A stretch of 64,000 nucleotides of DNA from AP-15 sp963846635 (GCA_963846635.1 CAWJXM010000054.1:124001-188000), one strand, 5' to 3'. Shown: positions 42,787 to 52,104, counted from the first letter of the stretch. Notes: generated by a model from the letters alone, not told the origin. Numbers and translations: made by a program.

Positions 42787-43425
42787 ATGAACGACGGCGA
42801 CAATCCGCAACTGAGCTTAGGCAACATCATCGCCAGCCTTCCGGCTGTCCGGGCGGCGAAGAAGGTCAACACGATGAGCCGTGTTCACCGCCGCTTGATT
42901 GAGCCGCTTGAATTGGCGGAGGACGAGCCGCGCCTGTCCTTTCAACACACGGTTTTCTGCCAGACCGCTTTGCCCTACCGGAACCCCGGCGACGGTCTCC
43001 GCCTATGGCAGCGCCAGCAAGGCAGCGTCACGCTGGAAGTACAAACGGGCCGGGTACTCACTCCGGCACGGGATTTTGTCGATGTCGGCTTGCCGTGGGG
43101 AACGAAGCCGCGCCTGATCTTGGCGCAGCTGAACGCCGAAGCGATCCGGCGACAGTCGCCCATCATCGAAGTTCAAAACAGCCTGTCAGCTTTCGTAAAA
43201 CGAATTCGCGGCTTCCAGCATGGGTGGAAAATCCGCATGTTCAAAGACCAGCTTAGCCGTCTGATTTCAGCCATACCCGCAAAAGTCTGGAGGCTTGGAC
43301 AACAGGACCTGCCACCGTCATCTTGTAAAAAGCGGCCAGCCGCGCCCCGTGGATTTATGGACAATCGCAAGCGAACGCTGGGCTTCCCCTGCATTGCCGG
43401 GCAAAGCGGGAAAGGCTGGCTTTGA
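42787..43425 (+). pseudogene. Truncated RepA-type replication initiator
   Basis: The first ~165 residues match the plasmid RepA (RepA_C, PF04796-like) family: LSFQHTVFCQTALPYRNPGD, LQVQTGRVL-like LEVQTGRVLTPARDFVDVGL, PWGTKPRLILAQLNAEAIRR, SLSAFVKRIRGFQHGWKIRM, FKDQLSRL. Homology stops near residue 165 and the last ~47 residues look random, so the C-terminal third is lost. Probably an inactive second replicon. Confidence 0.7.
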
Positions 43426-43510
43426 CCACAGATCCACAGGTGACCGCCACCATAGGGAGATTTCGCCTATGATCATGCAAGCCTGAATTGACATAGCAAA
43501 ATTTTCACGA

Positions 43511-44047
43511 TGGAGGAACGGTATGCGATCCGGCTTGCCGATGTAGCCGATGATGCCCAGGCGCGCGGGCGTCAGCCGCCCGGCCGGCGAAAAAACCACC
43601 GAGGCTCGCTATAACCGCGACACCGGCAAACGCCGCAACGTCGTGTTCGCCGCTCGCCACGTGGCCTTCGCGCAGGATTTTCGTGCCGAAAATCCCGAGG
43701 CGGCAGGCGTGATCGTCAAAGTCATCCCGCATGCGAAAGCCGGCTCCGAACGCGTACAGATGGAGTATGCGATCGAGTTCAAGCGCGAGCATGTAGTTGA
43801 CTTGCGCAACGTGCACGGGAGCGAGCGGCAGGGCGCCTATGCGCTCGATCTGAAGAATGGCGGCGAGAAGGTCGAATGGACGCGCACCGTCAACACCGGC
43901 GTCGACAACCCGCGCTGGGCGATCCGCGCGATCGAGCTGCACAACGCGCGGAATATCCCTGTCTGGTCTCCAAACTTGGGCAGCCACAGCACAGGATCAA
44001 AGATTAGGTTAAATCAACCAAAGGTAGTTGTGAAAACCGCTTCTTAG
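43511..44047 (+). pseudogene. Chimera: relaxase C-terminal tail fused to unknown segment
   Basis: 43511-43640 is a diverged copy (roughly 85% by eye) of the relaxase 3' end at 39495-39625: MEERYAIRLADVADDA here against EERYAIRLAEAADDA there. An extra A in CCCAGGCG shifts the frame, after which RPAGEKTTEARYNRDTGKR continues the tail repeat. From ~43640 an unrelated, protein-like segment follows (EFKREHVVDLRNVHGSERQG; VDNPRWAIRAIELHNARNIP) to the stop at 44047. The second part is not recognised. Confidence 0.5.
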
Positions 44048-44118
44048 CACGCGGCCCCGAAGGGACACGCTCAAAGAATATTTAACTTCATTTGTGCCAC
44101 GATAATAAGCAATGAACA

Positions 44119-44286
44119 TCAGCGCCGGTCTTTGCTGGCCTCGACATGCGCCGCGAGGCGCGCGAAGCGTTCGGCCAGGGCCAGCAACTCGGCGCGGATG
44201 TCCGGTGCAGCCGTGTGCTGTGCGAGGGTGCGGACTTCAGCGGCAAGGGCGCGATAGTGTTCCGCAGCAGATTGAATGTCGCTCAA
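44119..44286 (-). CDS. Small helical protein, 55 aa (TTG start)
   Basis: Reads LSDIQSAAEHYRALAAEVRT, then LAQHTAAPDIRAELLALAER, then FARLAAHVEASKDRR. This composition and pattern is that of short hypothetical proteins very common in Hyphomicrobiales. The start could be further upstream; no good ribosome site seen. Confidence 0.5.
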   Translation of the reverse strand: MSDIQSAAEHYRALAAEVRTLAQHTAAPDIRAELLALAERFARLAAHVEASKDRR

Positions 44287-44367
44287 AACAATGATTGATC
44301 CTGATATGTTGTTCTGTAACGCGGGGCCGTCGCGTATAGGACAAACCCCTATAAGTTTTCGATGTTA

Positions 44368-44556
44368 TTAACCACGTTTCAGCTTGGCAAGGTCTTGGCA
44401 GTCGGGAAGGGTGTGCAGCGACGGGTGCGCGCCTTGCCGAAGGTAGGTTCCCGCGTCAATGTCGCTCTCGCGCCCGTCGGGCAATCGCACCCGCACGCTC
44501 TCGATAACGTTCTCACCCAAGCGGTGAATACAGATTCCCTTGTAGTCGATGGCCAT
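44368..44556 (-). CDS. Small hypothetical protein, 62 aa
   Basis: MAIDYKGICIHRLGENVIES, then VRVRLPDGRESDIDAGTYLR. Compact beta-rich appearance; the open frame extends to a TTG at 44592. Preferred over the overlapping plus-strand frame, which has no protein character. Not recognised. Confidence 0.45.
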   Translation of the reverse strand: MAIDYKGICIHRLGENVIESVRVRLPDGRESDIDAGTYLRQGAHPSLHTLPDCQDLAKLKRG

Positions 44557-44928
44557 GAAAGCACATGTGCCATTGGCCGGGCGTGCTGTCAAAAAAAGTC
44601 GCGGCTGGTGCTAAAATGGCTGCTGATGAATGGCCTGTCGCAGGAGGTTCATCCGTCACTCTTGCCCAACGCCGATTTGGTTGCGCCGCTGCGTTACATG
44701 ATCGTAATCTTTTTTGCGTGACTTGCGTTCGCTGATTGACTGCCGCGTGCCAATATGTAGGTTCGGGACGGTCGCGGCGGGCGGTTACAAAAGGGTATCG
44801 CGTTTCAACCCCCTAGCGATAAATCCGCCGCGACCACCTGATATCGGGCTAAATTCGGCGAAAAAGTGCAGAGTGGGTTCCCGGTGCTGACTTTTTCACC
44901 AATATTTTTCGTTTTTGCACCATTGGTT
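44557..44928. other. Region without a supported gene
   Basis: Nothing recognised; lies downstream of the 3' half of the interrupted SET-domain gene. Confidence 0.4.
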
Positions 44929-45052
44929 TCAAGCGACGCTCAAGTTGCCCGTTTCGAGCGTGTAGTCGCAAATCGTGCGGTAATCGGAAGTCAATTCGAC
45001 ACCGGCTGCCAGGTTGTGTGCAGCAACATCATCGGCAAAGCCGGTGCCTAAA
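44929..45052 (-). pseudogene. SET-domain protein, C-terminal part (split by IS)
   Basis: Reads, after the insertion point, LGTGFADDVAAHNLAAGVEL, then TSDYRTICDYTLETGNLSVA and stop. This completes the N-terminal part at 46999-47276. The block AGVELTSDYRTICDY corresponds to the SET motif GEELTxDYxxxC. Confidence 0.7.
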
Positions 45053-46998
45053 CCGAAGTTTTCATTTGGTGCGGCGGGTTTTCGGCAGATTTCCACCGGT
45101 TTTGGCCTGAGTCATTTTTAGGTGTGTCCATGTAGGGGATTCCGCGGGCGGGCGATTTCTGATTCGATGGGGCATGTTCATCGAGACCGTGCCCAACCGC
45201 AACTCGCCGCCGGCGGTTCTGCTTCGCGAGAGCTACCGCGATGACACCGGCAGGTCGCAGAAGCGGACACTGGCCAATCTGAGCAAACTGTCGGCCGAGG
45301 TGGTGGCCGGTCTGAAGGCGTTGCTGGCCGGCGGCACGGTGGTGGGCAAGGACGGGCTCAAGGTCGAGCGGTCGCTGCCGCACGGCCATGTCGCGGCGAC
45401 GCTGGGCACGGTACGCAAGTTGGCGCTCGACCGGCTGATGCTCAGCACCGCCAAGGACGCGGACTCCCGGCGCCATCGCGATCTGGTGGTCGGGCTGATC
45501 GTCGATCGCCTGGTGACACCCCGTTCCAAGCTGGGCTTCGTGCGCGCGGTCAATCCCGAGACGGCATGCACCAGCCTGGGCGAGGTGCTGGGGCTGGGGA
45601 CCGTGGCGGAGCGCGAGGTCTGCGCGGCGCTCGACTGGCTGGTAGCCCAGCAACCGCGGATCGAGGCTGGCCTGGCGCGACGCCATCTGAAGGACGGCAC
45701 GCTGGTGCTCTATGACGTGAGCTCCTCGTATTTCGAAGGCCGCAAGTGCCCGCTGGCGCAGCTCGGCTACAGCCGCGACCATCGCTCCGACCGGCCGCAG
45801 ATTGTCTACGGCCTGTTGTGCACGCGCGACGGCTTGCCGGTCGCAGTCGAGGTGTTCGACGGTGACACTGCCGACCCGGCCACACTCGGCCAGCAGATCC
45901 TGAAGCTCAAGGCGCGCTTCAAGCTCGACCGGGTCGTGCTGGTGGGTGACCGCGGCATGATCACCAATGCCCGCATCCGTGACGATCTCAAACCCGCCGG
46001 GCTCGACTGGATCAGCTGCCTGCGCGCACCGCAAATCCAGGCGCTCGCGGCCGCGGGCGGTCCGCTGCAGCTCTCGCTGTTCGACGAGCGCGACCGCGCC
46101 GAGATCGTGGCACCTGAGGCGTTCCCGGGCGAGCGCCTGATCGTCTGCCGCAATCCGCTGCTGGCTGACGAGCGCGCCCGCAAGCGCGAGGATCTCCTGG
46201 CCGCGACCGAGCGGGACCTGAGCCGCATCAGCCTGGCTGTCCAGCGCAAGCGCGGGCCGCTTGGCGGCACGGCCGAGATCGGCATCGCGGTCGGCGCCGT
46301 CCTTGACAAGCACAAGGTGGCCAAGCACTTCCAGGTCACGATCGGCGACGCGAGCCTCGCCTTCCGCCGCAATCCCGACAGCATCGCCCGCGAGGCCCGC
46401 CTCGACGGCATCGATGTCGTGCGCACCAGCGTCCCGGCCGAGGCCATGGCCGCCGCCGAGACCGTCCAGGCGTACAAGGACTTGGCCCGCGTGGAGCGCG
46501 CCTTCAGGTGCCTCAAGACCATCGATCTCGAGATCCGGCCGGTGCGCCACTGGATGGCCGATCGGGTGCGGGCCCACGTCTTCCTGTGCATGCTCGCCTA
46601 CCACGTCGAGTGGCACCTGCGTCACGCCCTGGCGCCGCTGCTCTTCCATGACACCGAGATCGCAGCCGCTCGCGCCGCGCGCCGGTCGCCCGTCCGCAAG
46701 ACCGAACCTTCGCGATCCGCAAAGACCAACAAGGCGACCAGACGTAACGCCGACGGCCAGCCTGTCATGGCCTTCGCCGATCTCATGGATCACCTCGGAA
46801 CCCTCGCCCGGAACACCCTCTCGGCACCGCTCCAAGACAACCGCTCCATCGTCCTCTACTCAACCCCAACCCGTCTCCAGGAGGCCACCTTCGAACGGCT
46901 CGGCATCGACCCCAGACGTGTCCAGTAACCGAAAAACCCAGCCGGCGGAAAATCACGCCGGATCAATCGCTTGTACGTTCTAACAATGAAAACTTCGG
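45053..46998 (+). mobile_element. IS1634-family insertion sequence, 1946 bp
   Basis: Ends are CCGAAGTTTTCATT (45053-45066) and its inverse AATGAAAACTTCGG (46985-46998), perfect over 14 bp. The 6-bp target duplication CCTAAA flanks it (45047-45052 and 46999-47004), in line with the 5-6 bp of this family. Inserted in a SET-domain gene. Confidence 0.9.
45174..46928 (+). CDS. IS1634-family transposase, 584 aa
   Basis: Complete. GTLVLYDVSSSYFEGRKCPL near residue 178 (first catalytic Asp), PQIVYGLLCTRDGLPVAVEV, VVLVGDRGMITNARI (second Asp, ~262), and YKDLARVERAFRCLKTIDLE (E region, ~440) form the DDE core of the IS4-like superfamily. A 595-codon antisense frame is a shadow. Confidence 0.92.
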   Translation: MFIETVPNRNSPPAVLLRESYRDDTGRSQKRTLANLSKLSAEVVAGLKALLAGGTVVGKDGLKVERSLPHGHVAATLGTVRKLALDRLMLSTAKDADSRRHRDLVVGLIVDRLVTPRSKLGFVRAVNPETACTSLGEVLGLGTVAEREVCAALDWLVAQQPRIEAGLARRHLKDGTLVLYDVSSSYFEGRKCPLAQLGYSRDHRSDRPQIVYGLLCTRDGLPVAVEVFDGDTADPATLGQQILKLKARFKLDRVVLVGDRGMITNARIRDDLKPAGLDWISCLRAPQIQALAAAGGPLQLSLFDERDRAEIVAPEAFPGERLIVCRNPLLADERARKREDLLAATERDLSRISLAVQRKRGPLGGTAEIGIAVGAVLDKHKVAKHFQVTIGDASLAFRRNPDSIAREARLDGIDVVRTSVPAEAMAAAETVQAYKDLARVERAFRCLKTIDLEIRPVRHWMADRVRAHVFLCMLAYHVEWHLRHALAPLLFHDTEIAAARAARRSPVRKTEPSRSAKTNKATRRNADGQPVMAFADLMDHLGTLARNTLSAPLQDNRSIVLYSTPTRLQEATFERLGIDPRRVQ

Positions 46999-47276
46999 CC
47001 TAAAGATCGGAGAGTCGGATTGTCCGAACAGTGGTTGAAGTGCCGGGCATTGTCGCCACACATCATCCAAAGGCCGCTTGCCTTATGCCACGCGGCATAA
47101 ATTTTGATGAACTGCCGGGCCGGTTCCGGCAAATTTTCTAACTCGGCATTGCTATAGACTCGGTCGATGCGTGAATCAAAGCGCCAAATGACATCGCCTT
47201 TCTTCATAGGTGCCAGAAGAAAAACGCCGATGCCGTGGATTGGACTAGGACGAAGTTCGGTCGGAACGACGAGCAT
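46999..47276 (-). pseudogene. SET-domain protein, N-terminal part (split by IS)
   Basis: MLVVPTELRPSPIHGIGVFL, then KKGDVIWRFDSRIDRVYSNA, then WMMCGDNARHFNHCSDNPTL: the HGxGVF, VIWRFD and cofactor/substrate block NHxxxPN of bacterial SET proteins. Removing the IS and one copy of CCTAAA joins it in frame to 44929-45046, giving 131 residues. SET proteins are lysine methyltransferases; bacterial substrates are mostly unknown. The upstream region of the gene (47277-47320) is AT-rich. Confidence 0.75.
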
Positions 47277-47393
47277 TCATTTCTGATAACAAGGAATAGA
47301 TACTTTCGCAAATGGGCACAATGTTTAGTTTTTCTGGCATGTGCTGCCGAAAAATAAGAGTCTCGTGTCTTCAAATCCTTTTGAAGGGCGGGG

Positions 47394-47983
47394 ATGATCA
47401 TGCAGAACAAAGGTCTGGCGTTTCAGAGCGTCCACAATTTCCTGAACGGTTTTCTGGCCGACGATATACACGCCAAGCGCATTTATTCTCTGGCGAACGC
47501 CATGCTCGGGGTGATGAGTTCGGCATCTCTAGCCGTCAATACGATTGGGCAGGGCCTCGCTTTGGCGCGCGGCGGGAAAACCAAACACGCCATCAAGCAA
47601 GTGGATCGGCTGCTCTCGAACCAAGGGGTCGAGGTCGAGGAGCTATTGGCACTGTGGGTGCCGTATGTGATTGGCTCCCGGCCAAAGATCGCTGTCGCTA
47701 TGGATTGGACGGACTTCGATCCCGACGGGCAGGCTACGCTGATGCTGTCCCTCATAACGAACCATGGCCGGGCAACACCGCGGCGGGGGAAGCGCTCGGT
47801 TACGACCGGCATCTCAAATCCAACACGGCGAAGCACAGAACTCATTCGCTGTTCCGGCAAGGCTGCATGCTCTACGAATTGATACCGATGATGCCGGAAG
47901 TGCGGCTGCGACCGCTGATAGAATATTTTGGCGGGATGCTGGCGGAGATGCCAGTTTTCGCCGGTCTTTATGGCGCGATTTGA
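47394..47983 (+). pseudogene. IS4-family transposase remnant with internal deletion
   Basis: N-terminal ~125 residues intact (FQSVHNFLNGFLADDIHAKR; IAVAMDWTDFDPDGQATLML; ITNHGRATP), then a jump in another frame to the family C-terminus (GEALGYDRHLKSNTAKHRTH, then SLFRQGCMLYELIPMM, then VRLRPLIEYFGGML). The catalytic middle (several hundred bp) is missing. Confidence 0.7.
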
Positions 47984-48235
47984 AATGAGGGGATTCGTGA
48001 GTTTCACCGTCTCATCCCCGAAGACCAACTCTTCACGGGCAAAGACCTGACCTTCTCCATCGAGCAGGACAACAGCAACATCCGCCATTTTCTCGCGCGC
48101 TTCCGCCGCCCTACCAAAGTCGTTTCCAAAGCCGTGGAGATGGTCGATCTGTCCCTGCGCATCTATCATCACTTTCACGACAATCCGCGCAACTTCGCTG
48201 CCCTCGCCGCCACCTTCTTATGTATCTTCAGTTAG
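47984..48235 (+). pseudogene. IS1-family transposase C-terminal remnant
   Basis: In-frame continuation reads LIPEDQLFTGKDLTFSIEQD, then NSNIRHFLARFRRPTKVVSK, then AVEMVDLSLRIYHHFHDNPR and stop. This is the characteristic end of IS1 InsB-like transposases (E-DNSN-RH...TKVVSK-EMVDL). No 5' part is present. Confidence 0.7.
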
Positions 48236-48825
48236 GACTCTTGGATTGAGAAGCACGTCAGCCCGCCAGCATGTACAACGTCGTTTCAGCCGGACGATTT
48301 ATCGGCAGCAAAAGACGAAGTAGCAACGAGCGAGAGTGATAGAACAGAGATGATTAAGCAACGTGGCATTCATTAACCGGCTTAGGCGAGTTGGATATTT
48401 CGGGCAAGGGGGATATTTTCTCCACCTACCACGCCGTTTCATTATCGAAATTGACAGTCGTCGCAGAGGCGGCAATAAACACAGGAGTAAACACGGCCCA
48501 ATCGGTCACACAGCCTATATGATCAATTCCCGCAACCCGGAGATAGCGGCTTACCTCGCCGCGTGTGATCGCGCCCTGCAAGGCCAACTCGCAGAAATGG
48601 ATCGTGTGCAGACCTGCCTCTCATTGCCGTTGCCGCGCAAGGACGATTGTTCTTTTTTAATTCTTTTGGGCGTGTCCACTTCGAGGCCGCGTCCCTAAAG
48701 GCGCAACAGCGCTCCGAACCGTTTTGCGTCTTCGGCCATTCGGCGACGGCCGCGCACGCGTCGAAAATCAAGATTTTGTGCAACCTACAGGAAAGCTCTG
48801 CAATATACAGTTCAAGTGCAGGTTT
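48236..48825. other. Region without a supported gene
   Basis: Short frames on both strands (for example MINSRNPEIAAYLAACDRAL from 48519) could be gene fragments but none is convincing. Probably IS debris. Confidence 0.4.
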
Positions 48826-49341
48826 CTACCCCGACCCCACCGTTTGCTTTGACCCATAAGAGGCTTGCCCCTTAGCGCGTAAATTTTCAGCCTCGGCGGC
48901 GAGGTGATCGCGTTTGCGGCGCGGGCAACACCCTGTGTTGGGTAGCCGGATACCTGCCCTTTTTGCCAATTTCCGGACTGTTGAGGGACACACCCCGGTT
49001 TCCTTCGCGACTTGATTTGCGTTTGGGTTGAGTGTCAGCGCGGCGATGATTGCCGCGCGTTTATCGGCCGGAAGACTGCCATTTGTCGCCGCGAGCTTCG
49101 CCACAAATTCCGGGTCTGCGTGTAATCGCTTGATGCGCTCACGGCACGCTGCCGCAAACTTCGGGTTGGCCCAGAGCCGATGCATGCGCTTACTGTGCAT
49201 TGCCGCAAAGTTCGGGTTGGCCCAGAGCCGCTTCGAGCGTCCACTGTGCATTGCCGCAAAGTTCGGGTCAGACCAGAGCCGCCTCATGCGTTCGGCCCGT
49301 TCACGCCGGTCTGCCTCCGAAAGACGATACGCGCGCGGCAT
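48826..49341 (-). CDS. Tandem 17-residue repeat protein with C-terminal HTH, 171 aa
   Basis: Four consecutive repeats with the pattern R-x-x-R-L-W-x-(D/N)-P-x-F-A-A: RMRRLWSDPNFAAMHSG, RSKRLWANPNFAAMHSK, RMHRLWANPKFAAACRE, RIKRLHADPEFVAKLAA (about residues 18-85). They resemble NUMOD3-type modular DNA-binding repeats, normally attached to homing endonucleases, but no nuclease domain is present. A helix-turn-helix follows (NQVAKETGVCPSTVRKLAKR, ~110). The N-terminus is MPRAYRLSEADRRERAE. Probably a DNA-binding protein; family assignment is by pattern only. Confidence 0.6.
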   Translation of the reverse strand: MPRAYRLSEADRRERAERMRRLWSDPNFAAMHSGRSKRLWANPNFAAMHSKRMHRLWANPKFAAACRERIKRLHADPEFVAKLAATNGSLPADKRAAIIAALTLNPNANQVAKETGVCPSTVRKLAKRAGIRLPNTGCCPRRKRDHLAAEAENLRAKGQASYGSKQTVGSG

Positions 49342-49350
49342 CGCACCCGC

Positions 49351-50348
49351 CTATTGCACGATCCACATTGGCGAAGACGCGTTGCAATCGAACTGAAATT
49401 TCTGACCAGCCGAAGACCAGATCGTGACCCGCCCGCACTGTCCTTGACCGCCTTCAAGTCCGCCCGTTCCCATGCCGCCGCTGCCGACGCCGGCGGAATT
49501 GCTGCTTTTGGTAAAGGGCAGTCTCCCATAGGAGTTGCTTATGGAAAAATAATCTTGTCCGTTCATCCCGCCTGACGCGGGATATCCGGGCTGGCCTGTT
49601 AGACCGGTTTGAGGGTTTGTTATACCGGCATTATAATTGTCACAGCCCCAGAAGCCGCCTGTTCCGCCGGGATATCCGCTGCCACCGCCGCCACCGCCAC
49701 CGCCATCCTGACCATAGTAGGCGGTCATGTCGTTGCATCCGATATAACCCGGCTCACCATCAAGACCGGGGAGCGGCTTTGGAAAACTGGGCAACCATGC
49801 AACTTCTTCCGGGCCGCCCCAATCCTGATTGCCATTTAGGCCGGTTTCCTGATACGCCGCCCCGCCGCCGCCGCCGCCACCACCGGCGACCGCAAATAAA
49901 CTATCCCCAAGCACAGCCGCCGCGGCGCCGCCGCCGCCGCCAGAGCTCGCATTAAGGCCACCCGCTCCACCTCTGGCAAAAAGACCGCTGCCCCCATCGA
50001 CTTGAATAGCAGAAAGACCATTAGCAGGAGACCATGTTGGATAATAAGCGGAGTAATCTACCCCGCCGCTCCCGCCACTGCCCACGGAAACAGTCAATAT
50101 CGCCCCCCTGTGCAGCATGGCATCGAATTGCACAATCTGGCCGCCGGCACCATTACCTCCAGCGTTCCAATCCCCCGACCCGCCGCCGCCGCCGGCCCCG
50201 ACCAGCTCGAACGATATGCGGACAAGTGGCGAACCGGGAGAGCTCTCCCACATGCAAAGCCCGTTAGGGCCAGGCGAGCAATCGGTAGCACCAAAAGCGG
50301 GAGTCGGCAGAAGGCAGATGACAACTGAGGCGCGATCGCTGTCCAGCA
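49351..50348 (-). pseudogene. Secreted glycine-rich protein, 5' end cut by IS6
   Basis: The frame enters from inside the IS copy; the native start is lost. What remains begins with a partial signal peptide SVVICLLPTPAFGATDCS, then a glycine-rich body with long G runs (VGAGGGGGSGDWNAGGNGAG) and a C-terminal IWSSAGQKFQFDCNASSPMW. Resembles glycine-rich envelope or tail-fibre-like proteins. About 330 residues. Unlikely to be expressed normally. Confidence 0.6.
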
Positions 50349-51244
50349 GGCTCTGTTGCAATCTTCCGGCGAGGGCGCGCGAAGGCGCCCGGTCGGGTCA
50401 GAGCCTGTTCTGTTACGCGGCTTCGAGCTCGAGCTGCCCACTGACAAACTGGACCGCCTCGGCCAGGATAGAGCCGCCAAGACCGAAGGCGCGCTCGACG
50501 ATGCGGGCCTCGCCGCGGATGTCACGGGTGATGTTGAACGCCGACGCCTGTCCTTTGCGGAGCGCGCGCATCACTTCGAAACCCTTGATCGTTGCGTAGG
50601 CCGTCTTCAGGGTCTTGAAGCCTCTGACCGGTCGGATCAGCTGCTTCAGTTTACCGTGGTCAGCCTCGATGACGTTGTTCAGGTACTTGATTTGTCGATG
50701 CAGCGTCTCCTCCGGACATTTGCCCTCCTTCTTCAGCTCGGCGAGAGCGGTGGCATAGGTCGGCGCCTTGTCGGTGTTGATGACCGTGGGCTTCTCCCAG
50801 TCTTTCAGGCCGTTCAGCGCCTTGCCGAGGAAGCGCTTGGCCGCCGCCGTGTTGCGCGTCGGAGAGAGGTAGAAGTCGATGGTGCTCCCGTGCTTGTCGA
50901 CGGCCCTGTAGAGGTAGGCCCACTGGCCTCGGACCTTGACGTACGTCTCGTCGATGCGCCAGCTCGTTGAACCCGGCCGGCGCCACTGCCAGCGCAGCCG
51001 TTTCTCGATCTCGGGCGCGTATCTCTGAACCCAGCGGTAGATCGTCGAATGGTCAACCGAAACGCCGCGCTCGCCCATCATCTGCTCGAGATCGCGATAG
51101 CTCACCCCATAGCGGCAATACCACCGGACCGCCCAGAGCACGATCTCACCCTCGAAGTGGCGCCCCTTGAAGTCCGACATGCCCAGCTCCCTCCCTCGCG
51201 CAGGACCCATTCCGACGGACAACGGAGAAGTTTGCAACAGAGCC
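50349..51244 (-). mobile_element. IS6-family element, copy A, 896 bp
   Basis: Ends GGCTCTGTTGCAA (50349) and TTGCAACAGAGCC (to 51244). Sequence appears identical to copy B at 60505-61400. The flanking 8-mers (GTCCAGCA left, CTTCGCGG right) differ, so there is no target duplication: it arrived by cointegration, deletion or inversion. It truncates the glycine-rich gene and a resolvase gene. Confidence 0.88.
50413..51180 (-). CDS. IS6-family transposase, copy A, 255 aa
   Basis: Start MSDFKGRHFEGEIVLWAVRW with GGGAGGGAG upstream. HTH region GVSYRDLEQMMGERGVSVDH, DDE core SWRIDETYVKVRGQWAYLYR (first D), TVINTDKAPTY (second D) and KYLNNVIEADHGKLKQLIRP (region of the E). Complete and probably active. 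Confidence 0.92.
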   Translation of the reverse strand: MSDFKGRHFEGEIVLWAVRWYCRYGVSYRDLEQMMGERGVSVDHSTIYRWVQRYAPEIEKRLRWQWRRPGSTSWRIDETYVKVRGQWAYLYRAVDKHGSTIDFYLSPTRNTAAAKRFLGKALNGLKDWEKPTVINTDKAPTYATALAELKKEGKCPEETLHRQIKYLNNVIEADHGKLKQLIRPVRGFKTLKTAYATIKGFEVMRALRKGQASAFNITRDIRGEARIVERAFGLGGSILAEAVQFVSGQLELEAA

Positions 51245-51344
51245 CTTCGCGGAACACCTTTTTGCATCCGGCCTTGGTGAGCTGGCGGACTTGCGCCTCG
51301 ATGCTCTGGCCGTCGGTCGAGACGCGGGCGTAGCCGTATTTCAT
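51245..51344 (-). pseudogene. Resolvase N-terminal fragment cut by IS6 copy A
   Basis: MKYGYARVSTDGQSIEAQVR, then QLTKAGCKKVFREG: the catalytic-Ser start of a serine recombinase (YARVST). It ends at the IS boundary after 33 residues. Confidence 0.75.
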
Positions 51345-51502
51345 GCCGCCATTATGCAGCAGATTTCCGCAGCAAAAAAGCGCAATCGTTTCAATGCACT
51401 AATTTTGCTGCGTATTTCTTGATTTTTGCAAACGCGTGAGGGAGCGTCACCGGACGGGCCGATAGGGCGGGCGGCTTCCCGCCCCTCCCATTGTGCTCGC
51501 GG

Positions 51503-51919
51503 CTAGGTCGGCAACAGATTGATTATCCGCATGACGGAGATTCCGGGGCCGATGTTCTCGGTCTCTTCCAAGAGACCTTTATTGCAGCTCCACACGTCGC
51601 CCTTCTTGACGACGAACTCCTCCCCGGGAGTTTGCTCGACCCGAAGCTCACCCTCCGGGCAATGGCAGACCATGTCGTTCGCCATCGGCACTCTCGTCGC
51701 CAGTTTGGCCTTCGGCTGATAGACGACGTCGACCATTGAGACGGACTTGTAGGCGGGTATCATCGACGCACGCTCGCTGAGGTTTACCCGCCGCACCCCG
51801 GGCGCAATCTCCTTGCCGCCAGTCGCGGCTTGCGCACGGGCCGCCTCTCCGGGCGCGGCGGCGACAGACGCCGCAGCGAGGGCCAGCGTAAGCGCCGACC
51901 TTCTGTTCATGCTTGCCAT
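51503..51919 (-). CDS. Secreted cupin-like protein, 138 aa
   Basis: Start MASMNRRSALTLALAAASVA at 51919 with CAGGAG upstream. Tat/Sec-type signal peptide (NRRSALTLALAAASVAAA) with likely cleavage near ARAQA. The mature part is a small beta-barrel (SVSMVDVVYQPKAKL; GEEFVVKKGDVWSCNKGLLE; ISVMRIINL) fitting the cupin pattern, but the metal-binding histidines of the family are mostly absent. Function unknown. Confidence 0.6.
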   Translation of the reverse strand: MASMNRRSALTLALAAASVAAAPGEAARAQAATGGKEIAPGVRRVNLSERASMIPAYKSVSMVDVVYQPKAKLATRVPMANDMVCHCPEGELRVEQTPGEEFVVKKGDVWSCNKGLLEETENIGPGISVMRIINLLPT

Positions 51920-51947
51920 AACGTTTCTCCTGGTTGCATTCACCACA

Positions 51948-52097
51948 CCGCCAGCCGTCGGCACTGTGCATGTTGCCGGGCCACAAGGCGCAGCACTCGA
52001 CACCGCCAAGCTCGTTGAACACGAACAGCGGGTGATAACAAGTGCAACCGAAATGGCCGTTGTAGGCGCTGCCTTCCTGCTCGCTCCGGGCGACCTG
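51948..52097 (-). pseudogene. IS1380-family transposase remnant
   Basis: A 50-residue stretch reads SEQEGSAYNGHFGCTCYHPL, then FVFNELGGVECCALWPGNMH, then SADGW. The YNGHFxCTCYHPLFVFNxxG and LRPGNxHSADGW blocks are characteristic of IS1380 transposases. Both ends of the gene are missing. Confidence 0.75.
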
Positions 52098-52104
52098 TAA
52101 AAAA

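Noticed and set aside
45048..46835. 595-codon open frame antisense to the IS1634 transposase
   Set aside because: Mirrors the codon phase of a strong DDE transposase on the other strand, with no ribosome site or family; a high-GC shadow.
48860..49330. The 51-bp periodic repeats as a CRISPR array
   Set aside because: The repeats are contiguous coding units without unique spacers and translate into a conserved protein repeat.
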